Source of the DNA: Actinomycetes bacterium
Lineage (GTDB): Bacteria > Actinomycetota > Acidimicrobiia > Acidimicrobiales > JAKAVM01
Assembly: GCA_021817065.1 (NCBI GenBank)
Contig: JAKAWH010000018.1
Span: forward strand, 1-37,900
Direction: 5' to 3'
Length of the DNA stretch: 37,900 bases
The notes under the pieces were generated by a model. The model saw nothing but the letters and a program-made list of their open reading frames with translations. It had not been told where the DNA came from and did no database searches. Position 1 is the first letter of the stretch; each line of letters opens with the position of its first letter. Made by a program: the position numbers and the translations under genes. This document shows, in pieces, positions 23,061-31,843 of this stretch.

Positions 23061-23942
23061 TCAGGGAGCGCGGCGCCTGTCGGCGAGAGGCGGTCCATCG
23101 GGGAACGAGAAGATGCACATCTGGGTGCCGTAGGCGACCAGCCGGCCACCCTGATCCCACAGCACCATCTCCACCGAGGCGTAGCCTTCGCCGGCGTGGC
23201 GTGCCCTGTTGTGAGCGAGGATCCAATCCGATCGCGCTTCGCCCAGGATGTGAACGGTTAGATCTGCCGATGGGGCCAGCCACAGTGGTGCACCTGGTCC
23301 CATCCGTTCGCCCACCGCGCCGGGCATTGTGTCACAGAAGGTCACCAGAGCGTAGGGATCGACCGTTCCATCGTGGCCCCAGGGAGTCTCGACGAACCGG
23401 TACCAGAGTGCACGCTCGGAGCTGGTCGGCTCCCAGTCGCCCCAGGGTGCGTGACCCAAGGCCGCCCGGCCTTCGGCCCGCCTCCAGAAAGTCGGGTTGA
23501 AGCGCCTCGCGAAGCCGTCGGGCGCCTCATCCCAGAATGACCGGCACTGCTCGGGGGGCGGAACGTCAGGCATCGCAATGTCGGTGAACTCGAACCCGGG
23601 CCGCTCCCCACCGAAGACGGCGATCGACGTGTGACCGGCCTCCGACCCCTCGTTCCGAACGGTGGCGGTTAGCTGGGAAGCAGAGCGGCCCCGGCGCAGG
23701 ACGGCCACCTGGACCTCCAACGGTCCCGGTACCACCTTTCCGGCGAACACCACCGAGACGGAGCGAAGCTTCTGGGTCGGAATGTCCAACTCGGCATCCA
23801 TGGCCCGAAGCCCGATGGTGGTCACCACCCCCCCGTGGGGGATGACCGGTGCGTTCCACCGGTCATCGATCTCGGCTCGATATAGACCAGGAACGGCTTC
23901 GTCCCGGGCGATTGCTGTGGCGAGCTGAAAAGGCGTGGACAT
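23061..23942 (-). CDS. TesB-like acyl-CoA thioesterase (double hotdog family)
   Basis: A 293-aa protein of the TesB/4HBT_3-like thioesterase family, expected to hydrolyse acyl-CoA thioesters. The N-terminal hotdog contains DRWNAPVIPHGGVVTTIGLRA (HGG at 36-38) and LRSVSVVFAGKVVPGPLEVQVAVLRRGRSASQ in family order. The C-terminal hotdog contains LVTFCDTMPGAVGERMG, ADLTVHILGEARSDWIL, ARHAGEGYASVEMVLWDQGGRLVAYGTQMCIF. ATG 23942 is preferred; a longer frame would run into smc. It starts 29 bp after smc stops, so it may be read from the smc transcript. It converges on livG across a 90-bp gap with no strong terminator. Substrate unknown. Confidence 0.85.
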   Translation of the reverse strand: MSTPFQLATAIARDEAVPGLYRAEIDDRWNAPVIPHGGVVTTIGLRAMDAELDIPTQKLRSVSVVFAGKVVPGPLEVQVAVLRRGRSASQLTATVRNEGSEAGHTSIAVFGGERPGFEFTDIAMPDVPPPEQCRSFWDEAPDGFARRFNPTFWRRAEGRAALGHAPWGDWEPTSSERALWYRFVETPWGHDGTVDPYALVTFCDTMPGAVGERMGPGAPLWLAPSADLTVHILGEARSDWILAHNRARHAGEGYASVEMVLWDQGGRLVAYGTQMCIFSFPDGPPLADRRRAP

Positions 23943-23971
23943 CGGATCGGCCAGTCGTCCCGACTCGTGCC

Positions 23972-26935
23972 TTACGCCGCCCCGCTGATAGCCGGCGGTT
24001 CGCCACGGTTCAGCCGTTCCGCCACCACCTTTGAGCTGCCCCCCGGTGCCATGGTGACTCCGTAGAGGCAATCGCCCTGCTCCATGGTGCGCTTCTGGTG
24101 GGACACCACGATTAGCTGGGCTTCGCGCCGGAACTCGTCCAGCAGGTCGAGAAACCGGGAGAGGTTCACATCGTCGAGAGCAGCTTCCACCTCGTCGAGG
24201 ATGTAGAACGGCGATGGCCGCGAACGGAACACCGCAAAAAGAAAGGCCATCGCCACCAGGGCACGCTCGCCACCGGAGAGCAGGGACAGCTTCTTTACGT
24301 TCTTTCCCGCCGGCCTGGCTTCCACCTCCACGCCGGTATCCAGCAAGTTGGACGGGTCGGTCAGTACCAGCTTGCTCGCCCCCCCGGGGAAGAGCGTCGA
24401 GAAGAGCGCTGTGAAGTTCGAAGACACGTCCTCGAATGCTTCAGCGAACACCTCCTGGATCTCGGCGTCGATGGCGCGCAAGACCTTGGTGAGGTCACGG
24501 CGCGCCGTCTTGACATCCTCCATTTGAGCGGCGAGGAAGTCGTGTCGCTCCTGCAGAGCAGTGAGCTCTTCGAGCGCGAGCGGGTTGATCGGGCCGAGCA
24601 GCTTCAACTCCCGCTCCAGCTCGCGGGTTCGCTGGTTGGCGGTTGTCCCCGGCGGGAGGGGCGGGCATTCGGCAGCTATGGCTACCTCCGGCTCGCAGTC
24701 GAGGTCCCGCCGCAGCGACTCCACCGCCGCCTCGGAACGCATCCGGTTCTCTGCAAGGTCGATCTCGGTGCGCTGCGACTTCTCGCGAGTGGCAGCCAGC
24801 TCGTGCTCAGTGGAAGCCCGGGTCCGACGTGCCTCCTCCAAGGAATGCAACGCTTCGGAAACCCGGCGCGCTTGGGCATCCCGCCGGGCAGTCAGCTCGG
24901 CGAGCGCTTCCTCCGACGCACGGAGCCCATCGGAGACCACCCGGGCCAGGGCGTCCAGGCGGGCATCGCTTCCGGCGTAGGACGGCGCAGGGTCGGCATC
25001 GATTTCGGCGAATTCCAGGGCGCTACCGGCACCAGCGGGGCCCCCGGAGCCGGAGCTGACTACGAGCGCGTCCCAGCGCTGGCGCATGAGCCGCTCGCGT
25101 TCCCCGGCGCGGGTCGCTGCATGGGCGGCTTCCTGGTGGACGGCTCGGGCCTCTGAGCGAGCCTCCTTGGCGGCTTCGAGCGTCTCCTGCGCGTTGTTCG
25201 CTGCTCGGGCTGCGGCCGCCTCTTCTGCCCGCGCCTGTTCGAGGGAAGCCATGTTGGCCCCGGTCCCGCCGGTACCCACCCGCCAGAGTCCATCGGAGAA
25301 GCGATCGCCGGCTCGGGTCACCACCACCAGATCGGGACGGGCCTTCGCAACTTGGAATGCCTCCCTCCAGCCTCCGTCGACCACCACCGCCCCGGCCAGT
25401 AACCCGTCGAGGGCAAAACCCAGCTCGGGACGCGCGGAGCGGACGTGTGAGCGCACCGGCTGGCACCCGGAGCCGAGAGTGAGCTCGGGGGCGACAACTG
25501 GGCTCCCGGCGGGACCGGCTGCCCCTACCGCCAGCACCGCCCCTCCTGAAGCCATCTGCGAGAAGCGAACCAGGGCAGACTCCACCGCCTCCTCGGAGTC
25601 GACCACCACAGCGGCGACCACCTCGCCGATGGCCGCTTCAAAAGCGAGCTCCCATCCCTCGTCCACCTCGACCACCTCGGCGATCGCCCCCAATACTCCG
25701 TCGATCCCCGCCAACCGCTCGGCTCCCGCGCGGGCTCGGGCAGCCTGCAGTGCCTGTTCCAGCGCCTCGGCACGGGCCGCCCATCGCTGATGGTCCGACT
25801 CGGCGATGCGGAAAGAACTCTCCACCGCGGCGACCGCGGCCTCGGCGGCTTCCAGGGAGGCCCTCGCCTCGCTCTCTGCAGCACCGGTCGATGCGGCCTC
25901 GGCGGCCACCCCGTCAATCTCCTCCTCCAAAGAAGCCCTTTCGGCAGCCAGACGGCGGGCCGCCTCGCCGCGGGCTCGAGTCGCTTCTGCCGCCTGAAGG
26001 AGCGACCGCTTCCGTTCGGCGATCACCCTGGCAAGGCCCATCGCCCGCTCCCGCAGCGCTGACAATGTGCCGTGAAGACCGGCCACGTCATCGCCGCGCA
26101 ACCCGTCGAGCTGGGACTCCAGTCCCCCGACCCGCTCATCCAGGCCGCGAAGATTCCGAGTGAGTTGCTCGGAAGCCTCCGCCAACTCTTGTCGCTGGGC
26201 GCCGAGCGACTCGCCTGCCTTGGCCAGAGTGGCGATCTCCCGGCCCGCCATGTACAACCTCAGCGCGCCCAACTCCTCGGCCAGTGCGCCGTGGCGCCGT
26301 GCTGCATCGGCCTGGCGCTCGAGGGGTCGCATCGACCTGCGCACCTCCGACAACAAGTCCTGCAACCGCTGGAGATCCCCGTGAGTCGCCTCCATGCGGC
26401 GCTCCGCCTTTTCCCTCCTTTTACGATATTTTAGGACGCCCGCCGCCTCCTCGATGATCGTGCGCCGCTCTTCAGGGCGGGAATTTAGAACCCAGTCGAG
26501 CTGTCCCTGCCCGACGATCACATGCTGGGTTCGCCCGACGCCGGAGTCCGAGAGGAGCTCCTGGATGTCGAGCAGGCGGCAGGGCACTCCGTTGAGGGAA
26601 TACTCGCTGTCCCCCGAACGAAAAAGCACCCGGGTGATGGTGATCTCGCTCAGGTCGACCGGCAGGGTCCTCGAAGCGTTGTCGATGGTGAGGGAGACTT
26701 CCGCCCGCCCGAGGGCTGGGCGCTTGCCACTACCGGCGAAGATGACGTCCTCCATCTTCTGCGAGCGCACTACTTTTGGCCCTTGGGCGCCGAGTACCCA
26801 GGCCACCGCGTCCACCACGTTCGACTTGCCCGAGCCGTTGGGGCCGACCACCACGGTTACCCCCGGCTCAAGCTCGATGGTGGTCGCCTCGGCGAACGAC
26901 TTGAAACCTTTGAGGGTGAGGGTCTTCAGGTACAT
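23972..26935 (-). CDS. smc: Chromosome segregation ATPase SMC (short-armed)
   Basis: Core of the bacterial condensin (SMC-ScpAB). Head N-part: MYLKTLTLKGFKSFA, Walker A GPNGSGKS (31-38), and the Q-loop/coil start QGQLDWVLNSRPEERR (~143-158). Hinge about 410-555 (IDGVLGAIAEVVEVDEGWELAFEAAIGEVVAAVVV in family order). Head C-part: signature LLSGGERAL (885-893), Walker B FYILDEVEAALDD (910-922), and VSHQKRTM. At 987 aa it is about 170-200 residues shorter than most bacterial SMCs. The coiled-coil arms span only about 240-250 residues each, and the C-terminal arm is broken by a Gly/Ser/Ala-rich, Pro-containing stretch (~626-657). ScpA/ScpB and ftsY are not adjacent. Confidence 0.96.
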   Translation of the reverse strand: MYLKTLTLKGFKSFAEATTIELEPGVTVVVGPNGSGKSNVVDAVAWVLGAQGPKVVRSQKMEDVIFAGSGKRPALGRAEVSLTIDNASRTLPVDLSEITITRVLFRSGDSEYSLNGVPCRLLDIQELLSDSGVGRTQHVIVGQGQLDWVLNSRPEERRTIIEEAAGVLKYRKRREKAERRMEATHGDLQRLQDLLSEVRRSMRPLERQADAARRHGALAEELGALRLYMAGREIATLAKAGESLGAQRQELAEASEQLTRNLRGLDERVGGLESQLDGLRGDDVAGLHGTLSALRERAMGLARVIAERKRSLLQAAEATRARGEAARRLAAERASLEEEIDGVAAEAASTGAAESEARASLEAAEAAVAAVESSFRIAESDHQRWAARAEALEQALQAARARAGAERLAGIDGVLGAIAEVVEVDEGWELAFEAAIGEVVAAVVVDSEEAVESALVRFSQMASGGAVLAVGAAGPAGSPVVAPELTLGSGCQPVRSHVRSARPELGFALDGLLAGAVVVDGGWREAFQVAKARPDLVVVTRAGDRFSDGLWRVGTGGTGANMASLEQARAEEAAAARAANNAQETLEAAKEARSEARAVHQEAAHAATRAGERERLMRQRWDALVVSSGSGGPAGAGSALEFAEIDADPAPSYAGSDARLDALARVVSDGLRASEEALAELTARRDAQARRVSEALHSLEEARRTRASTEHELAATREKSQRTEIDLAENRMRSEAAVESLRRDLDCEPEVAIAAECPPLPPGTTANQRTRELERELKLLGPINPLALEELTALQERHDFLAAQMEDVKTARRDLTKVLRAIDAEIQEVFAEAFEDVSSNFTALFSTLFPGGASKLVLTDPSNLLDTGVEVEARPAGKNVKKLSLLSGGERALVAMAFLFAVFRSRPSPFYILDEVEAALDDVNLSRFLDLLDEFRREAQLIVVSHQKRTMEQGDCLYGVTMAPGGSSKVVAERLNRGEPPAISGAA

Positions 26936-27068
26936 GTGGACACCGTTGGAAGGAAACCAGCGACTTTCAGCGGCACGCGGGCCGGTCCGGCGAGCACGAC
27001 ATGAGACTCACAATCCGCTCACCCTATTCGCGTGCCGGCGAATGGCGCGGGACCCTGCTTGTCCTGCC

Positions 27069-27090
27069 AAAAGGCGCTCACGAGAGCGCC
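27069..27090 (-). terminator. Intrinsic terminator overlapping the S53 peptidase stop codon
   Basis: On the - strand: GGCGCTC-TCGT-GAGCGCC followed by TTTT, a 7-bp GC stem with a 4-nt loop and a short U-tract. The peptidase stop codon TGA (27080-27078) lies inside the hairpin. This would end the peptidase message before smc. Confidence 0.8.
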
Positions 27091-29864
27091 ATTCCAACCA
27101 CCCGGCTGGTCGCCTGTCCCCCTCCGAGCGATCCTTCGAACGCCGCGTCACCGTATGTGAAAATGCCACCATCGGTGGCCACCAGCCAGTAGCCACCCCC
27201 GTCGGCAGTAGCTGCCATGCCGGTCACAGGCTGGTCCAGGGGCTTTCCGCCCCTCGATCCGAAGAACCCGGCGTCGCCGAAAGCGAAGATTCCTCCGTCC
27301 GCGGCCACCAGCCAGTATCCACCCGCGTCCGGGGTGGCGGCCATCCCTTCCACTGGCTCTACCAGATGCAGTCCATTGGAGCCTCCGGGTAGCAGCGAAG
27401 GGTTGAGTTGCCCGGTGGAGCCGTAGTACCCGGCGTCACCGAAGGTGAATACTCCCCCGTCCGATCCAACCAGCCAGTAACCGTGTCTACTGGGCGCCAT
27501 CCCGACGATCGGCGCGGCAAGAGCCAGCCCGGACGCTTGCGGCGAACCGTAGAAGGTCGCGTCTCCGGCGGTTAGCACCTGCCCGGTGTTGGTGGCCAGC
27601 CAGAATCCCTTGCCGTCCGATGTGGAGGAAGTAGCAACGACGGAGGCACCCCCCGAGACGGTGCCCGATACCCCGTAGCCGTAGGCCGAACCGAATCCCT
27701 GGACGAAACCGCCAGTGGAGACCACCCAGTAACCGCTTCCCCCTGGGACGGCGGCGACGGAGGAGGCGGTTCCCTGGCCGGCGGTGAAATGGGCCGAACC
27801 GTATCCGGTTGCGGAGCCGAAGGAGGTGACCGTCCCGTCGGCGCCGGCCAACCAGTAGCCGGGACCATTCCCGTGACCACCGCTCTGGCTGTGGTAGACA
27901 AACTGCATAGTGGAGACGCCCCGACCGAGCGGAGTCGAGGCCGATACTGCCACCGTGCCGCTCCCATCCGGAACGGTCACCGTCGCCTGGGTGGCGCTGG
28001 CCGATACCACAGTGGCCACAACCGACCCGAAGAACAACGAGGCATGAGCCAGGTTGGAGCCGCTAACCGTCACCTGCGTGCCCGCGCTCGCGTGGGCTGG
28101 TGAGACTCCGGTCACCTGGGGACAGGCCCAACCGGACGCCAGAGGAGTCCCGATGCCACTTGCCAGGTCGTAGCCGGACGCGGCCTGGTAATCCCCGCCG
28201 TTGGTATTGGTGAGATCGTTGTTGCCCAATGCCACGTCGGTGAATGCAGTCCCGTAGAGGCGTCCCGGGTCCTCCCCGGCGTAGGCATAGAGGGCAGGCG
28301 CCAAGTCTCCAGGAGGCGCCACACAGCTCGTCGCCACGTCGGCCGCGATGCCGGTGATGAGCGGGGCAGCTGCCGAGGTACCCCCGACCACCGTGGAGCT
28401 CCCGTTGTAGTAAATCCGGTACCCGGTCCGGGGATCGGCATCGGCTGCCACATCGGGCACCCCCCGGCAGTTCGATCCGCCCTGCCCGCACGACTGGCCG
28501 GACCCGGCCGGCCAGGTGAACCCGTCGAGGCCCTGCTGCCATGAGGGCTTGGCGAAGACATCCGACATACCCCCTCCCGCCGCTCCGCCACCGTTGAGTG
28601 CACAGGTGCTGTCGCCGGTACCCTGGCAGTCGTTCCACACCGATTGAGGGGACATCAAGGTCGTGCCACCCACGTCAGTCACCATGGGATCCGAACCGGG
28701 AAAATCCACAGCGAGCTGAGTGGTGCCGTCGGTCTGGAAGCAGTCCTCCGATCCGGCGTCTCCCGCGGCGGCCATGATCGCCTGGCCCTGCGCTGCGGCC
28801 TGCTGAAACACCTGATCGTAGGCCGATATGTCGCCGTTTGGTCCGCCGGACGCATAGTCGTCCTCACAAGCGCCCCAGCTAGTGGAGATCTCCTTGGCCG
28901 TGTCGTCATTGACCATCGCGGCGAAGATGTCGAGTGGCCCGGAACCTGTCTGTGGTCCCTGGTACACAATGATCTTCGATCCCGGAGCTTGGGAGAGAGC
29001 ATCCTCGACGTCCAGGTCGGCTTCCTCAGTCCCGCCACCGGCGAAGTCGAGAGGAGCTCCCCCATCGATCGACTCGACCGAGACCGGATTGGAATATCCG
29101 TTCTGGCTCTCGAAGGTGTTGACGTCCTGGGCCGACATGCCGGCCAGCTCGTAGATGCCGATGGTCTGGCCGGATCCGGTGAAGCCCTGCGATTCGAGGG
29201 TGCCGACCCCGTACCGATCGCCGATGGCGGCGGGGGACGAGGCAGTGTGGGGAGTCAGTGCCGGAACCAAGTGGGACCGGAAATGCGTCAGATCGTCCAG
29301 ACCGGTTACCCCGGCCAGGTCCGATGCCACCTGCAGGGGCATCCGGGGAGGCTGATCGGCTCGGTAGGCCGAACCGCCGCCGGGCAGCCTGTACCTATCG
29401 AATACGACCCCCATCGCGGCCGCAACATGCGAGGCGGGCGCGTCCAGGTGAAGCACCAATCCGTCGATCGTGCCCGGCGGAAGGCCCCGTTCGCTGAGCC
29501 ACTCCCGGACCGCCGCCAGGTGCTGCTCGCTCGGACCGAAGCGGGCGTCGAATTGTCCGGGTGGCAACCATTGGTGATAGGTCGGGGAGGACGGATCGTA
29601 CAACGATGCGAGGAGCGCCTGCTCCCCCACCGGGTCACGTGAGGAAAGCACGAAGTCGACCCCGATCTTTTCGGCTCCCGGAAGGAGGCCGGCGCGCTGA
29701 AGCCCGTGAGGAACCGGGGCAGGTGTGAAACGAGTGGGACGGACCAGGAAAGAGCCGGGTGCCGAGCCGCCGGCAGGGACAGACACGCCACCATAGGCAA
29801 CGGACGGCGATCCCCCCAGTGCAATCGCCGCAGCGGCAATCGCCACGATCGCCGTGCGTCGCAT
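27078..29864 (-). CDS. Secreted S53 (sedolisin/kumamolisin) serine-carboxyl peptidase with IPT-like domain and six C-terminal repeats
   Basis: A 928-aa preproprotein. Signal peptide 1-25 (RR, Ala-rich core, AYG). Pro-activation domain ~40-200 (YDPSSPTYHQWLPPGQFDARFG split at 89-110). Catalytic S53 domain ~210-580 with E281 and D285 (TEEADLD), oxyanion Asp D369 (AAGDAGS), nucleophile S497 (GGTSAAAP), and the Ca-site region FTDVALGNN...SGYDLASGIGTP. An IPT/TIG-like beta-sandwich covers ~582-657 (VTGVSPAHASAGTQVTVSG). Six repeats of about 22 residues then follow, at 669, 711, 753, 795, 849 and 891, built on GYWLVAxDGGIFxFGDAxFxGS and becoming more regular toward the C-terminus. S53 enzymes usually act outside the cell at acidic pH. 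The gene interrupts the mutM-smc order and has its own terminator. Confidence 0.93.
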   Translation of the reverse strand: MRRTAIVAIAAAAIALGGSPSVAYGGVSVPAGGSAPGSFLVRPTRFTPAPVPHGLQRAGLLPGAEKIGVDFVLSSRDPVGEQALLASLYDPSSPTYHQWLPPGQFDARFGPSEQHLAAVREWLSERGLPPGTIDGLVLHLDAPASHVAAAMGVVFDRYRLPGGGSAYRADQPPRMPLQVASDLAGVTGLDDLTHFRSHLVPALTPHTASSPAAIGDRYGVGTLESQGFTGSGQTIGIYELAGMSAQDVNTFESQNGYSNPVSVESIDGGAPLDFAGGGTEEADLDVEDALSQAPGSKIIVYQGPQTGSGPLDIFAAMVNDDTAKEISTSWGACEDDYASGGPNGDISAYDQVFQQAAAQGQAIMAAAGDAGSEDCFQTDGTTQLAVDFPGSDPMVTDVGGTTLMSPQSVWNDCQGTGDSTCALNGGGAAGGGMSDVFAKPSWQQGLDGFTWPAGSGQSCGQGGSNCRGVPDVAADADPRTGYRIYYNGSSTVVGGTSAAAPLITGIAADVATSCVAPPGDLAPALYAYAGEDPGRLYGTAFTDVALGNNDLTNTNGGDYQAASGYDLASGIGTPLASGWACPQVTGVSPAHASAGTQVTVSGSNLAHASLFFGSVVATVVSASATQATVTVPDGSGTVAVSASTPLGRGVSTMQFVYHSQSGGHGNGPGYWLAGADGTVTSFGSATGYGSAHFTAGQGTASSVAAVPGGSGYWVVSTGGFVQGFGSAYGYGVSGTVSGGASVVATSSTSDGKGFWLATNTGQVLTAGDATFYGSPQASGLALAAPIVGMAPSRHGYWLVGSDGGVFTFGDAGYYGSTGQLNPSLLPGGSNGLHLVEPVEGMAATPDAGGYWLVAADGGIFAFGDAGFFGSRGGKPLDQPVTGMAATADGGGYWLVATDGGIFTYGDAAFEGSLGGGQATSRVVGMALS

Positions 29865-29951
29865 CTCAGCCGGTCCGGGCGGGCGGGAACGGACTGGGCG
29901 GGGACGAAGAATCCGGTCGGCACGACAACACCGTCCCCAGCGGAGCGGAAC

Positions 29952-30791
29952 TTACACCTGGCACTGGGGGCAGAAGTAGGTCGAGCGGCCGGCCACCTTC
30001 TCCCTCACCACCACCGCACGGCACCGACGACATGGTTGCCCTTCCCGGTCGTAGACCCTGTGCAGTGACTGGAAATCCCCGCTATCACCGAAAATGTCGC
30101 GGTACTGTTCGTCGGCAAGAGACGAACCTCGGTGCTTGATGGCTTCGGTGAGGGTCTCCACCATCCCCCGGTAGAGACGGCGTATCTCCTGGGCGGTAAG
30201 CGAGTTGGAGATGCGGTCGTGGCGCAACCCCGCGGCAAAGAGGATTTCGTCCGCATACATGTTTCCGATCCCGGCGACGAACTCCTGATCCATGAGAAGC
30301 GGCTTCAACATAGCCCGACGCTGCATGAGCATACGGGCGAACTCGGTCCAGGATATTGCTGCGTCGAGAGGATCGAATCCGAGATGTGCGAGCTCGGGCA
30401 CGTCCGCCACCAGCCCATCCTCACTGGTGACGAACATCTCTCCGAAGGTCCGCGGGTCGACGAAGCGGAGCTGCCCCCCCTGGGTGAAGGTGATCACCAC
30501 GTGAGTGTGGGGCTCTTCGGGGTCCTTCGGGCTCTTCACCCGCTGGAGCTGACCGCTCATTCCCAGGTGGGTGACCAGCACGTCCTTGTTGTCGAGCCGG
30601 ATCAGAAGGTACTTGCCCTTGCGGGTGACCCCTGCGATCTTGCGACCCTCCAGGCGATTGATGAAATCCTGCGGGGCCGGGTGCCGCCGCGTCGAGCGCT
30701 TGCCGGTTACGGAGACCGACTTGATCTTCTTGGAAACGGCGTCCTTTTCCAGGTCGCGACGTATGGTTTCTACTTCGGGCAGCTCAGGCAT
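29952..30791 (-). CDS. mutM: Formamidopyrimidine-DNA glycosylase (Fpg/MutM)
   Basis: A 279-aa DNA repair glycosylase/AP lyase that removes 8-oxoguanine. The start MPELPEVETIRRDL gives the catalytic N-terminal Pro2 and Glu3. Also seen: TRKGKYLLIRL with the active-site Lys, THLGMSGQL, FVDPRTFGEMF, the H2TH segment FVAGIGNMYADEILFAAGL, and a C-terminal zinc finger C-x2-C...C-x2-C (PCRRC ... FCPQCQ). ATG 30791 overlaps the rnc stop by 8 nt, so translation is probably coupled, and longer upstream frames are not MutM-like. Confidence 0.97.
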   Translation of the reverse strand: MPELPEVETIRRDLEKDAVSKKIKSVSVTGKRSTRRHPAPQDFINRLEGRKIAGVTRKGKYLLIRLDNKDVLVTHLGMSGQLQRVKSPKDPEEPHTHVVITFTQGGQLRFVDPRTFGEMFVTSEDGLVADVPELAHLGFDPLDAAISWTEFARMLMQRRAMLKPLLMDQEFVAGIGNMYADEILFAAGLRHDRISNSLTAQEIRRLYRGMVETLTEAIKHRGSSLADEQYRDIFGDSGDFQSLHRVYDREGQPCRRCRAVVVREKVAGRSTYFCPQCQV

Positions 30792-31587
30792 TGATCGGCG
30801 CGCCTTCCTCTTCATCGGTGGACGTGGTGGTGGCGGCCGACCGCGAGGCCAGGGCGCGGAACGCCACTGCTGCCGCTTCCTGTTCCGCCTGCTTCTTGGA
30901 ACGCCCACCTCCACTTCCGAGCACTTCACCCGCGACCGAAACCGTGGCGACAAAGCGCTTGTCATGATCGGGGCCAGTCTCCGTATACGAGTAGGAAGGC
31001 ATCCCCAAACCCAGGTGGGTGGTTCGCTCCTGGAGGCGGGTCTTATGGTCTTGCCCTCCGGGCACTCCCATCAAGGCAGCTTCCATCGGCCCGATCAGCA
31101 GCCGCTGCACCAATGCCGTCGCATCGCCGAACCCGCCATCGAGGTACACCGCCCCGATCACTGCCTCCATCGCGTCACAGAGGATCGACTGTTTGTCCCG
31201 CCCTCCGGAAGTCTCCTCGCCCCGGCCCAGGAGCACCGCTTCCCCCAGCCCAAGCTCACGAGCCACCTTGCCCAGGGTAGCCGCCGACACCACTGTTGCT
31301 CTGATCTTGGTCATCTCCCCTTCTGGCAAGTTCGGCCGGGCTCGAAAAAGGCGGTCAGTCACCGCGATGCCCACCACCGAATCACCCAGGAACTCCAGGC
31401 GTTCGTTGGAAGCGGTTCCCGGATTCTCCGAGCACCAAGAGCGGTGTGAAAGCGCTTCGATCAAGAGAGACCGATCAGAGAACCTGTGGCCGAGACGGTC
31501 TTGGAGTGAGTCGGCCAGGCGGGAGTGCCGGCTGCCCGTCAGCTCAGGAGACCCCGAGCTTGGCGGAAACGTAGTCCACCGCGTCAC
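30784..31587 (-). CDS. rnc: Ribonuclease III
   Basis: A 267-aa double-strand-specific RNase for rRNA and mRNA processing. The catalytic signature NERLEFLGDSVVGIAV (~61-76) and the distal site KQSILCDAMEAVIGAVYLDGG (~132-152) with its metal-binding Asp/Glu are present. The C-terminal dsRNA-binding domain runs from TRLQERTTHLGLGMPSY to SKKQAEQEAAAVAFRAL. The only in-frame ATG/GTG/TTG start near the front is GTG 31587, which overlaps the acpP 3' end by 44 nt; the first ~20 residues are not conserved, so a CTG start nearer the acpP stop cannot be excluded. Overlaps mutM by 8 nt at the other end. Confidence 0.95.
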   Translation of the reverse strand: MTRWTTFPPSSGSPELTGSRHSRLADSLQDRLGHRFSDRSLLIEALSHRSWCSENPGTASNERLEFLGDSVVGIAVTDRLFRARPNLPEGEMTKIRATVVSAATLGKVARELGLGEAVLLGRGEETSGGRDKQSILCDAMEAVIGAVYLDGGFGDATALVQRLLIGPMEAALMGVPGGQDHKTRLQERTTHLGLGMPSYSYTETGPDHDKRFVATVSVAGEVLGSGGGRSKKQAEQEAAAVAFRALASRSAATTTSTDEEEGAPINA

Positions 31588-31843
31588 GCACGGTGCGCAG
31601 ATCCTCGAGGTCCTCGTCGTCGATCCGAAAATCCTCCACCCGGTCTCCCAACTCCTCTTCGAGCGCCTCCACTAGTTCGATGATGGCAAGCGAATCGGCG
31701 TTCAAATCGTCGGAAAACGACGCTCCCTCGGTCACCGTCGACGGCTCCACTTCCAGAATCTCGGCAAGCTGGTCACGAATGAGGGTGTACACGTCCTGGC
31801 GGGTCATCGACGAGGAGGGGGCGTCGGAGGTCACCTTGGACAT
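31544..31843 (-). CDS. acpP: Acyl carrier protein
   Basis: A 99-aa acidic carrier of fatty-acid intermediates. The 4'-phosphopantetheine site is DLNADSLAIIELV with Ser51. The flanking helices are DVYTLIRDQLAEILEVEPSTV and, after the site, EALEEELG...IDDEDLEDLRTVRDAVDYV. ATG 31843 is preferred; ATG 31807 (MTRQDVYTLI) is a shorter alternative that fits typical ACP length. It sits between plsX (150 bp upstream) and rnc, as in many Gram-positives, but fabD and fabG are missing from between. A weak TTGACC (31907-31902, - strand) could be part of its own promoter. Confidence 0.94.
   Translation of the reverse strand: MSKVTSDAPSSSMTRQDVYTLIRDQLAEILEVEPSTVTEGASFSDDLNADSLAIIELVEALEEELGDRVEDFRIDDEDLEDLRTVRDAVDYVSAKLGVS

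Noticed and set aside
28644-29642. 332-codon + strand frame opposite the S53 peptidase
   Set aside because: Antisense shadow of a strongly supported gene.
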